A program made the translations under genes and the position numbers. Shown piece by piece: positions 35,349 through 43,481 of a stretch of DNA of 64,000 bases (position 1 is its first letter; each line of letters starts with the position of its first letter). Where the stretch lies: assembly GCA_013360675.1 (NCBI GenBank), contig JABWBB010000007.1, positions 1-64,000 of the forward strand, in the 5' to 3' direction. This stretch comes from Phycisphaerales bacterium. Its GTDB lineage: Bacteria; Planctomycetota; Phycisphaerae; Phycisphaerales; UBA1924. Below the pieces are notes generated by a model. That model worked only from the letters and a program-made list of their open reading frames with translations. It had not been told where the DNA came from and made no database searches.

Positions 35349-35467
35349 CGACGGGGACTCCAGAAACACAAAGTGTACCTCGCAGCCCTGTGCCGTGGAA
35401 AGCGAACCTGACTGAACCCCGGGAATCGCCCGGCGGTACACTCCCGCGCTGGCATCAGGAGGCACTC

Positions 35468-36322
35468 GTGGGCGGGGAACAACGGGTCAAACTCTGTTTC
35501 CATTGCGGGGCGAGCGTCGCCGGCCAGCCCCGGGCCGCCGATGGCGCTGGCCGCCCGCTCTGCCAGAACTGCGCGATCCTCGAAACGGAGACCGACGGCA
35601 CGATCCCGCTCGCGCCCGCGGAGGAGGCCCCATCGACACGTCTTCCCTGCGATGTATGCGGCACGCCGCTGCCCGTAGGGTCGAACACGTGCACGGCCTG
35701 TTCAAGGGTCTTCGTGCCTGAAACGACGACGACGCGATCTTCTCGACTGAGTCGGCCGGGGGACAACGCGCCAACGAGGAAATGCCGTCATTGCGGCTAT
35801 GACCTAGCGGGGCTGTTCGGCGAGGTGTGCCCGGAATGCGGCGAGCGAATCCCGCGCACGCGGAACGAAAAACTCGAAGCCCAGGCACAGGATGTCGCGA
35901 GGGAGGCATTTCGGCGCCCGTTGATTTATCTGGCGATCGGCACCACGCTCACCATGCTCTTTCTCCTGGGTAATGCGTGGCAGGCGTCGTTGCTCTACCC
36001 CGTGTTCCTGCCGGTGCGCGTCGGCGTGTGCCTGATCGCGTACGTTTTCCTCGGCCTGGCCTGGCTGGGGTTCGATTATTCGTGGCGATTGGTGGCGCTG
36101 AGCCTGGCCGCGGCGATGTCGTTTTCCGATGCGGTCTATGCGCTGCTGTCGCTGCTCATCCCATTCTCGTTCTTGTTCAAGGCGATTCCGTCGTTGATCG
36201 TCTTCGCCGCGATCCTCAACGAGCTGCTCGATTGGGAGATCCGCGACGCGATCATTCTGGGTGCATTGGGGTGGCTGTTCGGAACTGTCGTGGCGGCGGT
36301 GGCCTTTGCGTTGATTTTCTGA
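35468..36322 (+). CDS. Zinc-ribbon membrane protein
   Basis: The 284-residue protein starts at a GTG with AGGAGG five bases upstream. Its cytoplasmic N-terminus holds three zinc-ribbon-like units: CFHCG/CQNC (about 10-40), CDVCG/CTAC (about 62-80), and CRHCGYDLAGLFGEVCPECG (about 107-126). The last is the CGYDL ribbon frequent in Planctomycetota. Four to five membrane helices follow (about 155-284). Function is unknown. Confidence 0.78.
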   Translation: MGGEQRVKLCFHCGASVAGQPRAADGAGRPLCQNCAILETETDGTIPLAPAEEAPSTRLPCDVCGTPLPVGSNTCTACSRVFVPETTTTRSSRLSRPGDNAPTRKCRHCGYDLAGLFGEVCPECGERIPRTRNEKLEAQAQDVAREAFRRPLIYLAIGTTLTMLFLLGNAWQASLLYPVFLPVRVGVCLIAYVFLGLAWLGFDYSWRLVALSLAAAMSFSDAVYALLSLLIPFSFLFKAIPSLIVFAAILNELLDWEIRDAIILGALGWLFGTVVAAVAFALIF

Positions 36323-36352
36323 GTGTGCCGTTGTGGCTCAAGGAGCAGAGTG

Positions 36353-37294
36353 ATGATGATCACGCGACGTGAAGCGATGAAGACCGCCGCATTCTGCGGC
36401 CTGGCCCTCGCGGGCGGGGGTCTGGTGCGGCTTGGCGGTGCGTCCCGCCCCTTCGATATCTCGCTCGCTCAATGGTCGCTGCATCGGGCGCTCTTTGGCG
36501 GCACGCTCACCAACCTGGATTTCCCGAAGGAAAGCCGCGACAAGTATGGCGTGGACGCCGTCGAGTATGTCAGCGTTTTCTTTGGTGGGCGCACCGACGA
36601 AGCCTACCTGAAGGATCTCAACACGCGTGCGAATGACGCCGGCGTGAGGCAACTGCTCATCATGTGCGACGGCGAGGGTAACCTGGGCGACCCGAACGAG
36701 GCTTCCCGCATCAAGGCCGCCGAGAACCACCGCAAGTGGCTTGATGCGGCCAAGGCTCTGGGGTGCCATTCGATCCGTGTCAATGCCGCCAGCACGGGCT
36801 CGTTCGAGGAGCAGCAGCGTCTGGCGGCCGACGGGCTGCGCCGGCTCTGCGAGTTCGCCGCCCCGCTCGAACTCAACGTGATCGTCGAGAACCACGGCGG
36901 GCTTTCATCAAATGGGGCATGGCTGGCGGGGGTGATGCGGATGGTCGGGCACCCGCGCGCGGGCACGCTTCCCGACTTTGGCAACTTCCGCATCAGCGAC
37001 AAGGAAACCTACGACCGCTACAAGGGGATCGGCGAACTCATGCCCTTCGCCAAGGGGGTCAGCGCCAAGAGCCACGAGTTCAACGAGGCGGGCGACGAGG
37101 TCCACACCGAATACCGGCGGATGCTGGGCATCGTCCTGCGCGCGGGGTACAAGGGCTATATCGGCATCGAGTACGAAGGCTCGAAACACCCGGAGCCCGA
37201 GGGGATACGTCTGACCAAGGCCCTGCTCGAAAAGGTGCGTGACGAATGGCAAGCCCAGCCATGGGACGAGGCCCCCGCGCCGAAACTGCCCTGA
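36353..37294 (+). CDS. Tat-exported sugar phosphate isomerase/epimerase-like TIM barrel
   Basis: The 313-residue protein begins with a twin-arginine signal ([11 protein letters not shown], then a hydrophobic run to about 38). The mature part is an AP-endonuclease-2/xylose-isomerase-like TIM barrel with metal-ligand candidates in VIVENHGG (Glu), LPDFGNF (Asp), KSHEF (His) and IGIEYEG (Glu). Such proteins isomerise, epimerise or cleave keto sugars. AGGAG precedes the tandem ATGs at 36353/36356. It converges on the CxxCH gene and is probably part of the sugar-redox locus. Confidence 0.88.
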   Translation: MMITRREAMKTAAFCGLALAGGGLVRLGGASRPFDISLAQWSLHRALFGGTLTNLDFPKESRDKYGVDAVEYVSVFFGGRTDEAYLKDLNTRANDAGVRQLLIMCDGEGNLGDPNEASRIKAAENHRKWLDAAKALGCHSIRVNAASTGSFEEQQRLAADGLRRLCEFAAPLELNVIVENHGGLSSNGAWLAGVMRMVGHPRAGTLPDFGNFRISDKETYDRYKGIGELMPFAKGVSAKSHEFNEAGDEVHTEYRRMLGIVLRAGYKGYIGIEYEGSKHPEPEGIRLTKALLEKVRDEWQAQPWDEAPAPKLP

Positions 37295-37297
37295 GCC

Positions 37298-38056
37298 CTA
37301 GGCCTGCGGGCTGGCCTTGCCCGGTCGCAGGGCGTCGATGATGACGCACAAGAGGCAGAGCACGCCGAGCACGTTGAACGCCCCCCCGGCCACGATGATG
37401 ACATAGACAAACTCGATGGCGTAGCGGGAGAGCCACCATGCACCAAGGTCAATAAAGAGCCCCAGCAGCGCGAGCGAGGGCAACCATTGCCGCATGATGC
37501 GGGGCCAACTCGTCGCCAGCATCAGCACGCCGATGACGAAAAACACGCACCCCAACGCCAGGGCGTGCGCGTGCGTGCTCACCAGCAGGATCGGCGCGGG
37601 CACGGGGTTGATCCGGCGGCTGAAGGCGATCTTCTTCACGTCGTCGAAGTAATCGAGGGGGATCTTCTTCGCGACCGGATCGCTCGCGTTGCGTGCATGG
37701 CACGAGACGCAGTTGGCCGCGATGATCTCGGAAGGGGCGTTGTCGCCCAAATCAAGGTTGTCATAGTCCTCGACGATCCGCGTGCCCTCGAGCCATGCCT
37801 TCAGCGCGGATCGCTGCTCGGCCTTGAGCGTCTCGGGATGTCCGGCGTTGAGCGCCTTGAGGAGCAGAGAGGGGTTGTCCACGCCGTGGTACGCCCCCTG
37901 CAGATCGATCAGCGTGAGACCGGGCTGTTCATCCTTTTTCTCGTGGTGCTGGTAGAGGTAGAAAGCAGAAGCCACCAGCCCGCCCAGCAGCACGAGGCAG
38001 AGACAGATGACGCCCAGGCGCCCGGGGAAAGGGAGCGATCGGATAGTGCCGTGCAT
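37298..38056 (-). CDS. Membrane protein with one c-type haem motif
   Basis: The 252-residue protein has an N-terminal anchor (about 13-34), an exported domain with a single CVSCH haem-attachment motif (116-120), then three membrane helices (about 155-240). His residues in VSTHAHALALG might bind a second haem. It looks like an electron carrier or quinone-facing cytochrome subunit. It starts 10 bases after the stop of the upstream Tat-exported Gfo/Idh gene, so it may take electrons from that enzyme; this is inference. Confidence 0.78.
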   Translation of the reverse strand: MHGTIRSLPFPGRLGVICLCLVLLGGLVASAFYLYQHHEKKDEQPGLTLIDLQGAYHGVDNPSLLLKALNAGHPETLKAEQRSALKAWLEGTRIVEDYDNLDLGDNAPSEIIAANCVSCHARNASDPVAKKIPLDYFDDVKKIAFSRRINPVPAPILLVSTHAHALALGCVFFVIGVLMLATSWPRIMRQWLPSLALLGLFIDLGAWWLSRYAIEFVYVIIVAGGAFNVLGVLCLLCVIIDALRPGKASPQA

Positions 38057-38066
38057 CGAATATTCC

Positions 38067-39305
38067 TTACGAGGCTTTGAGAGTGGAGTCGTCGATGGAG
38101 ATGGTCTGGCCCGTGCGCACGGCCTGGTTGGCGAGGATGCCCACGATCGTCGAGCGCAGGGCCTCCTCCGCCGAACAGGCCGGCGGCTGTGACTCGATCA
38201 CGCTCGTGAGGAAATCGGCCAGGGCGTAGTAGAGGGGCGAGTGGGGCAGGCCCACGCCCTCCTTGAGTTTGCCCTGCTCGGCGAGCTTGGTCGCGCCGGC
38301 GATGAGGGTGATGCCCTCGTCGTTATGGAACTGCTGGCGGTTGGCGTAGACCTCCCAGCCCTGGGTGGGGGCGTCGGCCTCCTTGAACATCCATCCGTGA
38401 GACCAGCCGAGTTTGATCGAGGCGTTGCTCCCGCAGAAGAGTTCGTATCGCCCCTCGAACGAGTTGGCGAGGGTGGCGTCATACTGCAGCACGACGCCGT
38501 CGGCGAACTCGAGATCGACGCGGACGGTGTCGGCGACCTCGCGGCCGTCGTGGTGGAAACGGACGCCGCCGCTGCCGCGGATCTTGGCGGGATAGGCCGA
38601 GCGGTACCAGTGGATCACGTCGAACTGGTGCGATCCCAGTTCCCCGGCGAGCCCGATCGAGAGTTCTTTGTCGAGGCGCCAGTTGAAGGCTCGTTCACGC
38701 TCGGGGGTATTGGCGGGCACGCGCCACGAGTTCTTCATGTGGTGCTGGGCCCGCATGGTGATAAGGTCGCGCACGCTGTCGGAGCGGAAGAATGATCGGG
38801 CGAGCTTGTAGACCGGGTTCGAGCGACCCTCGAAGCCCGCCGCGAAGATGCTCGACCCGGCGTTGCGGGCCGCCACCGCGATGGCGCGGCAATCCTCGGG
38901 CGTGTGCGCCAGCGGGGTTTCGCAATACACGTGCTTCCCGGCGGCCAGCGCCGCGAGGGCGATCTCCTTGTGCTCGTGCGTGGGCGTGGCGATGATCACG
39001 CCGCCGATGTCCTTGCGTGTATCGAGCAGGCGGCGGTAATCGGTGAACCCTTCGGCTCCCTGCAGGCGACGCATCGCGCGATCGATGCGACCCTGGTCCA
39101 GGTCGCACACGCCCGCGATGCGGCAAGCGTCGAGTTTCTGCAGTTCCGTCACCGCCGCCAGCCCCTGACGCCCCGCCCCGATCACCGCGAGCAGCAGCGG
39201 ATCGGCGCTGCGCGGGGCGGCGGGCAGGATGTCGGGCAAGATGGCCAGCGCGGCCAACGAACCGGCGGCTCCGGCGAGAAACTCACGTCGATCCAAGGTC
39301 GGCAT
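38067..39305 (-). CDS. Tat-exported Gfo/Idh/MocA oxidoreductase with altered EKP motif
   Basis: The 412-residue protein has a Tat signal (DRREFLAGAAG) and a Rossmann motif VIGAGRQGLAAV (about 41-52). A Gfo/Idh C-terminal domain follows, with HQFDVIHWY. The usual EKP, whose Lys is catalytic in characterised members, reads ETP (129-131). The start at 39305 has GGAG upstream and overlaps the end of apbE by 23 bases. These enzymes usually carry tightly bound NAD(P) folded before export. The sugar substrate is unknown. Confidence 0.88.
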   Translation of the reverse strand: MPTLDRREFLAGAAGSLAALAILPDILPAAPRSADPLLLAVIGAGRQGLAAVTELQKLDACRIAGVCDLDQGRIDRAMRRLQGAEGFTDYRRLLDTRKDIGGVIIATPTHEHKEIALAALAAGKHVYCETPLAHTPEDCRAIAVAARNAGSSIFAAGFEGRSNPVYKLARSFFRSDSVRDLITMRAQHHMKNSWRVPANTPERERAFNWRLDKELSIGLAGELGSHQFDVIHWYRSAYPAKIRGSGGVRFHHDGREVADTVRVDLEFADGVVLQYDATLANSFEGRYELFCGSNASIKLGWSHGWMFKEADAPTQGWEVYANRQQFHNDEGITLIAGATKLAEQGKLKEGVGLPHSPLYYALADFLTSVIESQPPACSAEEALRSTIVGILANQAVRTGQTISIDDSTLKAS

Positions 39306-40251
39306 CGTCTTCTCCTTCAACCTTCCAGGCGGCAGGTCCCGCCATAAACGTACGGCACGTGGGCGAGAGTCGGGGGCGATACCCCAGCACCAACATCGCC
39401 GTCGAACCGATTTCCGCCTCAACCCCACTCGGCGCCACTACACACGCGGCGTGCGACCCCTCGACCGGCCCACCTCGGCGCGGATCGATCACATGGGCCC
39501 GCCCATCTCGCGACAGCCTGCCGCTCGGGGCCGAAACCGACAGCGAAACGTTGCGCAGGTCGACGTCCATGGGCGGCAGATCAAGCCCCGGGGGCGAAGG
39601 CAGGCGCACGCGCCACGCGGGCTGGTCCGGGGGAGTACCGATGGCCAGCACGCTGCTCGTCCCGCCGTGCACGAAGGCCCGGGTGACTCCCGCCTCTCGC
39701 AAGAGCAAGGCGACCGAGTCGAGGGCCGCCCCCTTGCCCACGCCGCCCAGGTCGAGGCGGACCCCCTGGCGGGCGAAGCGAACTGTGCCCGCCGTCGCGT
39801 CGAGCTCGACCTGGTGCATGCCGGTGCGGGCTCGGGCTTCGTCGAGGCTCAGGGGCGGTTCGCGCAATCCCCAAGCGTGCAGCAGCGGGCCGACGCTGAT
39901 GTCGAAGGCACCGTGGCTGTCCTCCCAGGCGCGTTGGCAGGCCAGCAGCAGGCGCATGAGTTCGGGCCCCACGCGCACGGGGGACTGGGCCGCCGCCTCG
40001 TTCACGCGCGCAATCTCGCTCCCCTTGTCAAAGCACGAGAGCATGGCGTGCCAGCGCAGGATCTCGTCGATGGCCGCCTCGCCCGCGCCACGCAAGCGGA
40101 TTGGGTCTTCGCCGCCCAGCAGCAGTTCGAAGCGAGTGCCCATCGCCGCCACGCCCAGGCGCACGCACGCTCCCTCGCGACCGTCCCACCCGGGGAGCAC
40201 GGCGCGGTCGAGATCGAGAACATCAGCGGGCGGCATAATCGCCTCGATCAC
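39283..40251 (-). CDS. apbE: FAD:protein FMN transferase
   Basis: The 322-residue protein matches ApbE: MGTRFELLLGG near the start, GAFDISVGPLLHAWG, RLDLGGVGKGAALD and the HVIDPRRGGP segment (about 252-261). ApbE attaches FMN covalently to Thr/Ser of exported flavoproteins. The GTG start overlaps the stop of the upstream Gfo/Idh gene as GTGA. No obvious signal peptide is present. No neighbour carries the flavinylation motif DxxSGAT, so its target is elsewhere or non-canonical. Confidence 0.9.
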   Translation of the reverse strand: MIEAIMPPADVLDLDRAVLPGWDGREGACVRLGVAAMGTRFELLLGGEDPIRLRGAGEAAIDEILRWHAMLSCFDKGSEIARVNEAAAQSPVRVGPELMRLLLACQRAWEDSHGAFDISVGPLLHAWGLREPPLSLDEARARTGMHQVELDATAGTVRFARQGVRLDLGGVGKGAALDSVALLLREAGVTRAFVHGGTSSVLAIGTPPDQPAWRVRLPSPPGLDLPPMDVDLRNVSLSVSAPSGRLSRDGRAHVIDPRRGGPVEGSHAACVVAPSGVEAEIGSTAMLVLGYRPRLSPTCRTFMAGPAAWKVEGEDDADLGST

Positions 40252-41564
40252 ACGCGCAGGGCCTTCATCGTGGCGGGGTCAAACTTGTACGCGTGCCCGT
40301 CCCACGCCGAGCGCGTGGCCAGGTCGACCGCGACCATGACCTTGGTGCTCAGCACGACGTCGGCGATGGGCTTCTCGCGCGTGCGGATCGAGCGCAGCCA
40401 GCCCAGGCGGTGCTGGTCCTGGTCGTTGCCGATGTCATCGCACTGGATGGTCTTCGATTCGAGTTCCTCGCTGAAGATCCGCTCGGGGCGCACCACGCAA
40501 TGCCGCCCGCCGAGGTAGACGTTGCCCTTGTGCCCGCGGATAAGCACCTCAAGCCCTGTTTCGTTGTTGGTCGAGCCGGCCACGATCATCGTGTGCCCCT
40601 TCTCGAACTCGATCGTCATGTTGATCGTGTCGTGGTTCTCCATCACCTTGTCCACGTAGTGCCCGCCCGCGCACGTCACGCGCGTGGGCCAGCCCGCATC
40701 GACCGCGTACATCAGCGGCGTCAGCACGTGCACCAGCAGGTCGCCGATGATCCCCGTCGAGAATGCCCGGTAGCGGCGCCACCGCGCGAAGAACTGCGGA
40801 TCCCACGGGATCTTCCCCAGCGGGCCGCACCATGCATCCCAGTCCAGGTTCTTGCCCGGCTCCCACGCGGGATCGATCGCGTAGTAAAGCCACTCGCCCT
40901 CCTTGTTGTTGCGGCAGTAGGAGGTCTGGCTCATGGTCGGCGTGCCGATCATGCCCTGGGCGATGAGCTTCTGCGCCTCGATGAACTTGGGCAGGCGAAC
41001 CTGCTGCGTGCCGATCTGCACGATGGTGCTGGGGTTGGCCAGCGCCGTGTCGTGCAGCGTTACCGCCTCCTCCAGGCGGAGCGTCATCGGCTTCTCGATG
41101 TAGACGTCCTTCCCGGCGGCGATGGCGTCGATGGCCATCTTCGAATGCCAGTGCTCGGGCGTGGCGATGAGCACGCCGTGGATGTCTTCGCGTGCCAGCA
41201 CCTTGCGGTAATCGGTCGTGCGCTCAACCGCCACGTCCTTCTGGCCCTTGACGCACTTGTCGTACGCCCGGTCCAGGTGCGACTGGCAGACGTCGCAGAC
41301 CGCCACGATCTGCACCTTCTCCGCCCCGGCGTTGGCCGAGTTGATGAAACCGTCGCAGTGCCCCGTGCCCATCCCGCCCGTTCCGATCACGCCGATCTTG
41401 ATCACGCCGCCCTCTTCGAGCGGCGGTCGCGACAGACCCTTCACGGGGACCGGCCTGGCATGAGACGTCCCCGCGGCGGCGACCAGCGCCCCAGCGCCCG
41501 CCAAGGCGGCGGTCTTGGCCAGGAACGAACGACGGGACTCGACATGGGCATCGGAATTGAACAT
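40248..41564 (-). CDS. Tat-exported Gfo/Idh/MocA oxidoreductase
   Basis: The 438-residue protein has a Tat signal (SRRSFLAKTAALAGAGALVAA, about 10-30) and a Rossmann motif GVIGTGGMGTGH (about 58-69). A canonical EKP follows in DVYIEKPMTL, then a C-terminal domain with DLLVHVLTPLMYAVDAGWP. This resembles the large Planctomycete/Bacteroidetes exported Gfo/Idh group linked to oxidation of sugars. It is the first gene of a four-gene minus-strand operon (this gene, apbE, a second Gfo/Idh, CxxCH protein) and is divergent from the isomerase at 41675. Confidence 0.9.
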   Translation of the reverse strand: MFNSDAHVESRRSFLAKTAALAGAGALVAAAGTSHARPVPVKGLSRPPLEEGGVIKIGVIGTGGMGTGHCDGFINSANAGAEKVQIVAVCDVCQSHLDRAYDKCVKGQKDVAVERTTDYRKVLAREDIHGVLIATPEHWHSKMAIDAIAAGKDVYIEKPMTLRLEEAVTLHDTALANPSTIVQIGTQQVRLPKFIEAQKLIAQGMIGTPTMSQTSYCRNNKEGEWLYYAIDPAWEPGKNLDWDAWCGPLGKIPWDPQFFARWRRYRAFSTGIIGDLLVHVLTPLMYAVDAGWPTRVTCAGGHYVDKVMENHDTINMTIEFEKGHTMIVAGSTNNETGLEVLIRGHKGNVYLGGRHCVVRPERIFSEELESKTIQCDDIGNDQDQHRLGWLRSIRTREKPIADVVLSTKVMVAVDLATRSAWDGHAYKFDPATMKALRV

Positions 41565-41674
41565 CGCGCAACTCTCCAAAGGGCCGCAGTGGCGGCAATT
41601 CTCCCCAGCATACAGAATCCACGCGACGGGGCAACCCCTGTGAGCCCGGGCGAACAATCCGCTAAACTCAACGA

Positions 41675-42523
41675 ATGAACGTACTTGGCGTGTGTTCCTG
41701 GTCGCTGCGTCCCGCCTCGCCGGGCGATCTGGCGGATTCTCTGATGGCCTGCGGCGTTTCGAACGTCCAACTCGCCCTCGAGCCCTTGCGCACGGGTGCC
41801 TGGACCAGGCGCGATCTGGATGCGGCCCTGTCCAAGGCCGGCGTGCGGCTTCTCTCGGGCATGATGGCCATGCACGCCGAGGATTACTCCACGCTCGAAT
41901 CCATCCGCAAGACCGGCGGCGTGCGCCCCGACGCCCACTGGCCCTCCAACCTCAAGGCCGCCCGTGCCGCCGCCGGTCTCGCCTGCGATCTGGGCCTCTC
42001 GCTGGTCACGTTTCACGCCGGCTTTCTCCCCGAGCGTCCCCATCACCCCGAGCGGGCCACGATGCTCGAGCGGCTGCGCACGATCGCGGACTGCTTCGCC
42101 GACCAAGGGGTGGAGGTCGCCCTCGAGACCGGGCAGGAAGATGCCCAGACCCTGCTCGCCGTACTCGATGAGTTGGACCGCCCGCGCGTGGGCGTCAACT
42201 TTGACCCGGCCAACATGATTCTCTATGGCATGGGCGATCCGGTCGACGCCCTGCAGCGGCTCGCACCGTACGTCAAGCAGATCCACATCAAGGACGCGAT
42301 CCCCGCGGGGGTTCACGGCGAGTGGGGGACCGAGGTCGTCGTCGGCACGGGCGCGGTCGACTGGGATGCCTTCCTGGCGGTGGTGGCCTCACGTCTGCCC
42401 GGCGTGCCCATGGTCATCGAACGCGAGGCGGATGAAACACGCGTCGACGACATCCGCGCCGCTGTCGCCTTCCTCCATTCGCGCGGCGTTGTGGACGACC
42501 CCCAACCTACCATGGGCGCATGA
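41675..42523 (+). CDS. Cytoplasmic sugar isomerase/epimerase-like TIM barrel
   Basis: The 282-residue protein has no signal peptide. It is a xylose-isomerase-like barrel with metal-ligand candidates VALETGQE (Glu), VGVNFDPANM (Asp/Asn), QIHIKDA (His) and MVIERE (Glu). It probably isomerises, epimerises or retro-aldol-cleaves a sugar produced by the divergent oxidoreductases; inferred from context. Its stop overlaps the start of the methylisocitrate lyase gene as ATGA. Confidence 0.85.
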   Translation: MNVLGVCSWSLRPASPGDLADSLMACGVSNVQLALEPLRTGAWTRRDLDAALSKAGVRLLSGMMAMHAEDYSTLESIRKTGGVRPDAHWPSNLKAARAAAGLACDLGLSLVTFHAGFLPERPHHPERATMLERLRTIADCFADQGVEVALETGQEDAQTLLAVLDELDRPRVGVNFDPANMILYGMGDPVDALQRLAPYVKQIHIKDAIPAGVHGEWGTEVVVGTGAVDWDAFLAVVASRLPGVPMVIEREADETRVDDIRAAVAFLHSRGVVDDPQPTMGA

Positions 42524-43413
42524 GCACGACGTCATCCATGACCCCCGGCCAGCGCCTGCGTTCGGCTATGAATGACCGCTGCGTGATGGCCCCGGGCGCC
42601 TTCAACGCCCTGTGCGCCCGTGCCATCGCCCGCGCGGGTTTCGAGGCGTGTTATGTCTCGGGGGCGGCGACAAGCGTGAGCGCGGGCGTTCCGGACGTGG
42701 GCCTGCTGACGCTCGAGCACTTCTGCCGCGTCATCCGCGAGGTCGCCGACGCGGGGGGCCTGCCGGTCATCGCCGACGCCGACACGGGCTTTGGCGAGGC
42801 CGAGATGGTGCGGCGGACGGTGATCGAGTACACCCGCGCGGGGGCCGCGGGGCTGCACCTCGAAGACCAGAAGTTTCCCAAGCGGTGCGGGCACCTTGAT
42901 GGCAAGGAGCTTGTGCCCACCGATCACATGGTCGAGAAGGTGCAGTGGGCCTGCCGCGCTCGCGACGAGATGGGCGAGGGGTTCATCATCTGTGCGCGCA
43001 CCGACGGGCGCGGGGTCGAGGGCTACGACGCGGCGGTGGCGCGGGCCCGGGCCTACGCCGCCGCCGGGGCAGACATGATCTTTCCCGAGGGTTTGTCGAG
43101 CGAGGATGAATTTGCGAAGTTCGCCGTCGCGCTGCGGGAGAAGGCGCCCGCGTGCCTTCTCCTGGCGAATATGACCGAGTTCGGCAAGACGCCGCTGATC
43201 CCTGCATCGAAGTTCGCCGCGATGGGCTATCAGTGCGTGATCTATCCCGTGTCGATGCTGCGCGTGGCGATGGGCGCGGTGAGCAAGGCCCTGACACAAC
43301 TCAAGGCCGAGGGGAACGTGGAAGGGTTCCTGGGAGCGATGCAGACGCGCCAGGAACTCTACGACCTGGTGGGCTACAAGCCTGGCACACCCTGGAACTG
43401 GCCAGTTCGCTAG
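42520..43413 (+). CDS. prpB: Methylisocitrate lyase / isocitrate lyase superfamily
   Basis: The 297-residue PEP-mutase-fold protein has YVSGAATSVSAGVPDVGL, VIADADTGFGEA (metal-binding Asp pair) and HLEDQKFPKRCGH, with the catalytic Cys in KRCGH as in PrpB. It would split 2-methylisocitrate into pyruvate and succinate. The 2-step pairing with the citrate-synthase-family gene downstream supports the methylcitrate cycle. Other lyases of this fold, such as carboxyphosphonoenolpyruvate mutase relatives, are less likely. Confidence 0.88.
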   Translation: MSTTSSMTPGQRLRSAMNDRCVMAPGAFNALCARAIARAGFEACYVSGAATSVSAGVPDVGLLTLEHFCRVIREVADAGGLPVIADADTGFGEAEMVRRTVIEYTRAGAAGLHLEDQKFPKRCGHLDGKELVPTDHMVEKVQWACRARDEMGEGFIICARTDGRGVEGYDAAVARARAYAAAGADMIFPEGLSSEDEFAKFAVALREKAPACLLLANMTEFGKTPLIPASKFAAMGYQCVIYPVSMLRVAMGAVSKALTQLKAEGNVEGFLGAMQTRQELYDLVGYKPGTPWNWPVR

Positions 43414-43450
43414 ACCCACGGCGCAGACATTCGCGCGCGATTCGTCTACC

Positions 43451-43472
43451 CTTGTGAACACGAACACACAAG
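43451..43472 (+). other. Inverted repeat overlapping the ribosome site of prpC
   Basis: CTTGTG (43451-43456) is complementary to CACAAG (43467-43472), which runs into the ribosome site AAGGAG of the next gene. In RNA this would form a 6-bp hairpin close to or over the ribosome site. It may also be a DNA operator. Confidence 0.35.
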
Positions 43473-43481
43473 GAGTCCCCG

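Noticed and set aside
40293-41678. 461-codon plus-strand ORF opposite the Tat-exported Gfo/Idh gene
   Set aside because: Antisense shadow; no protein family, and the minus-strand gene is certain.
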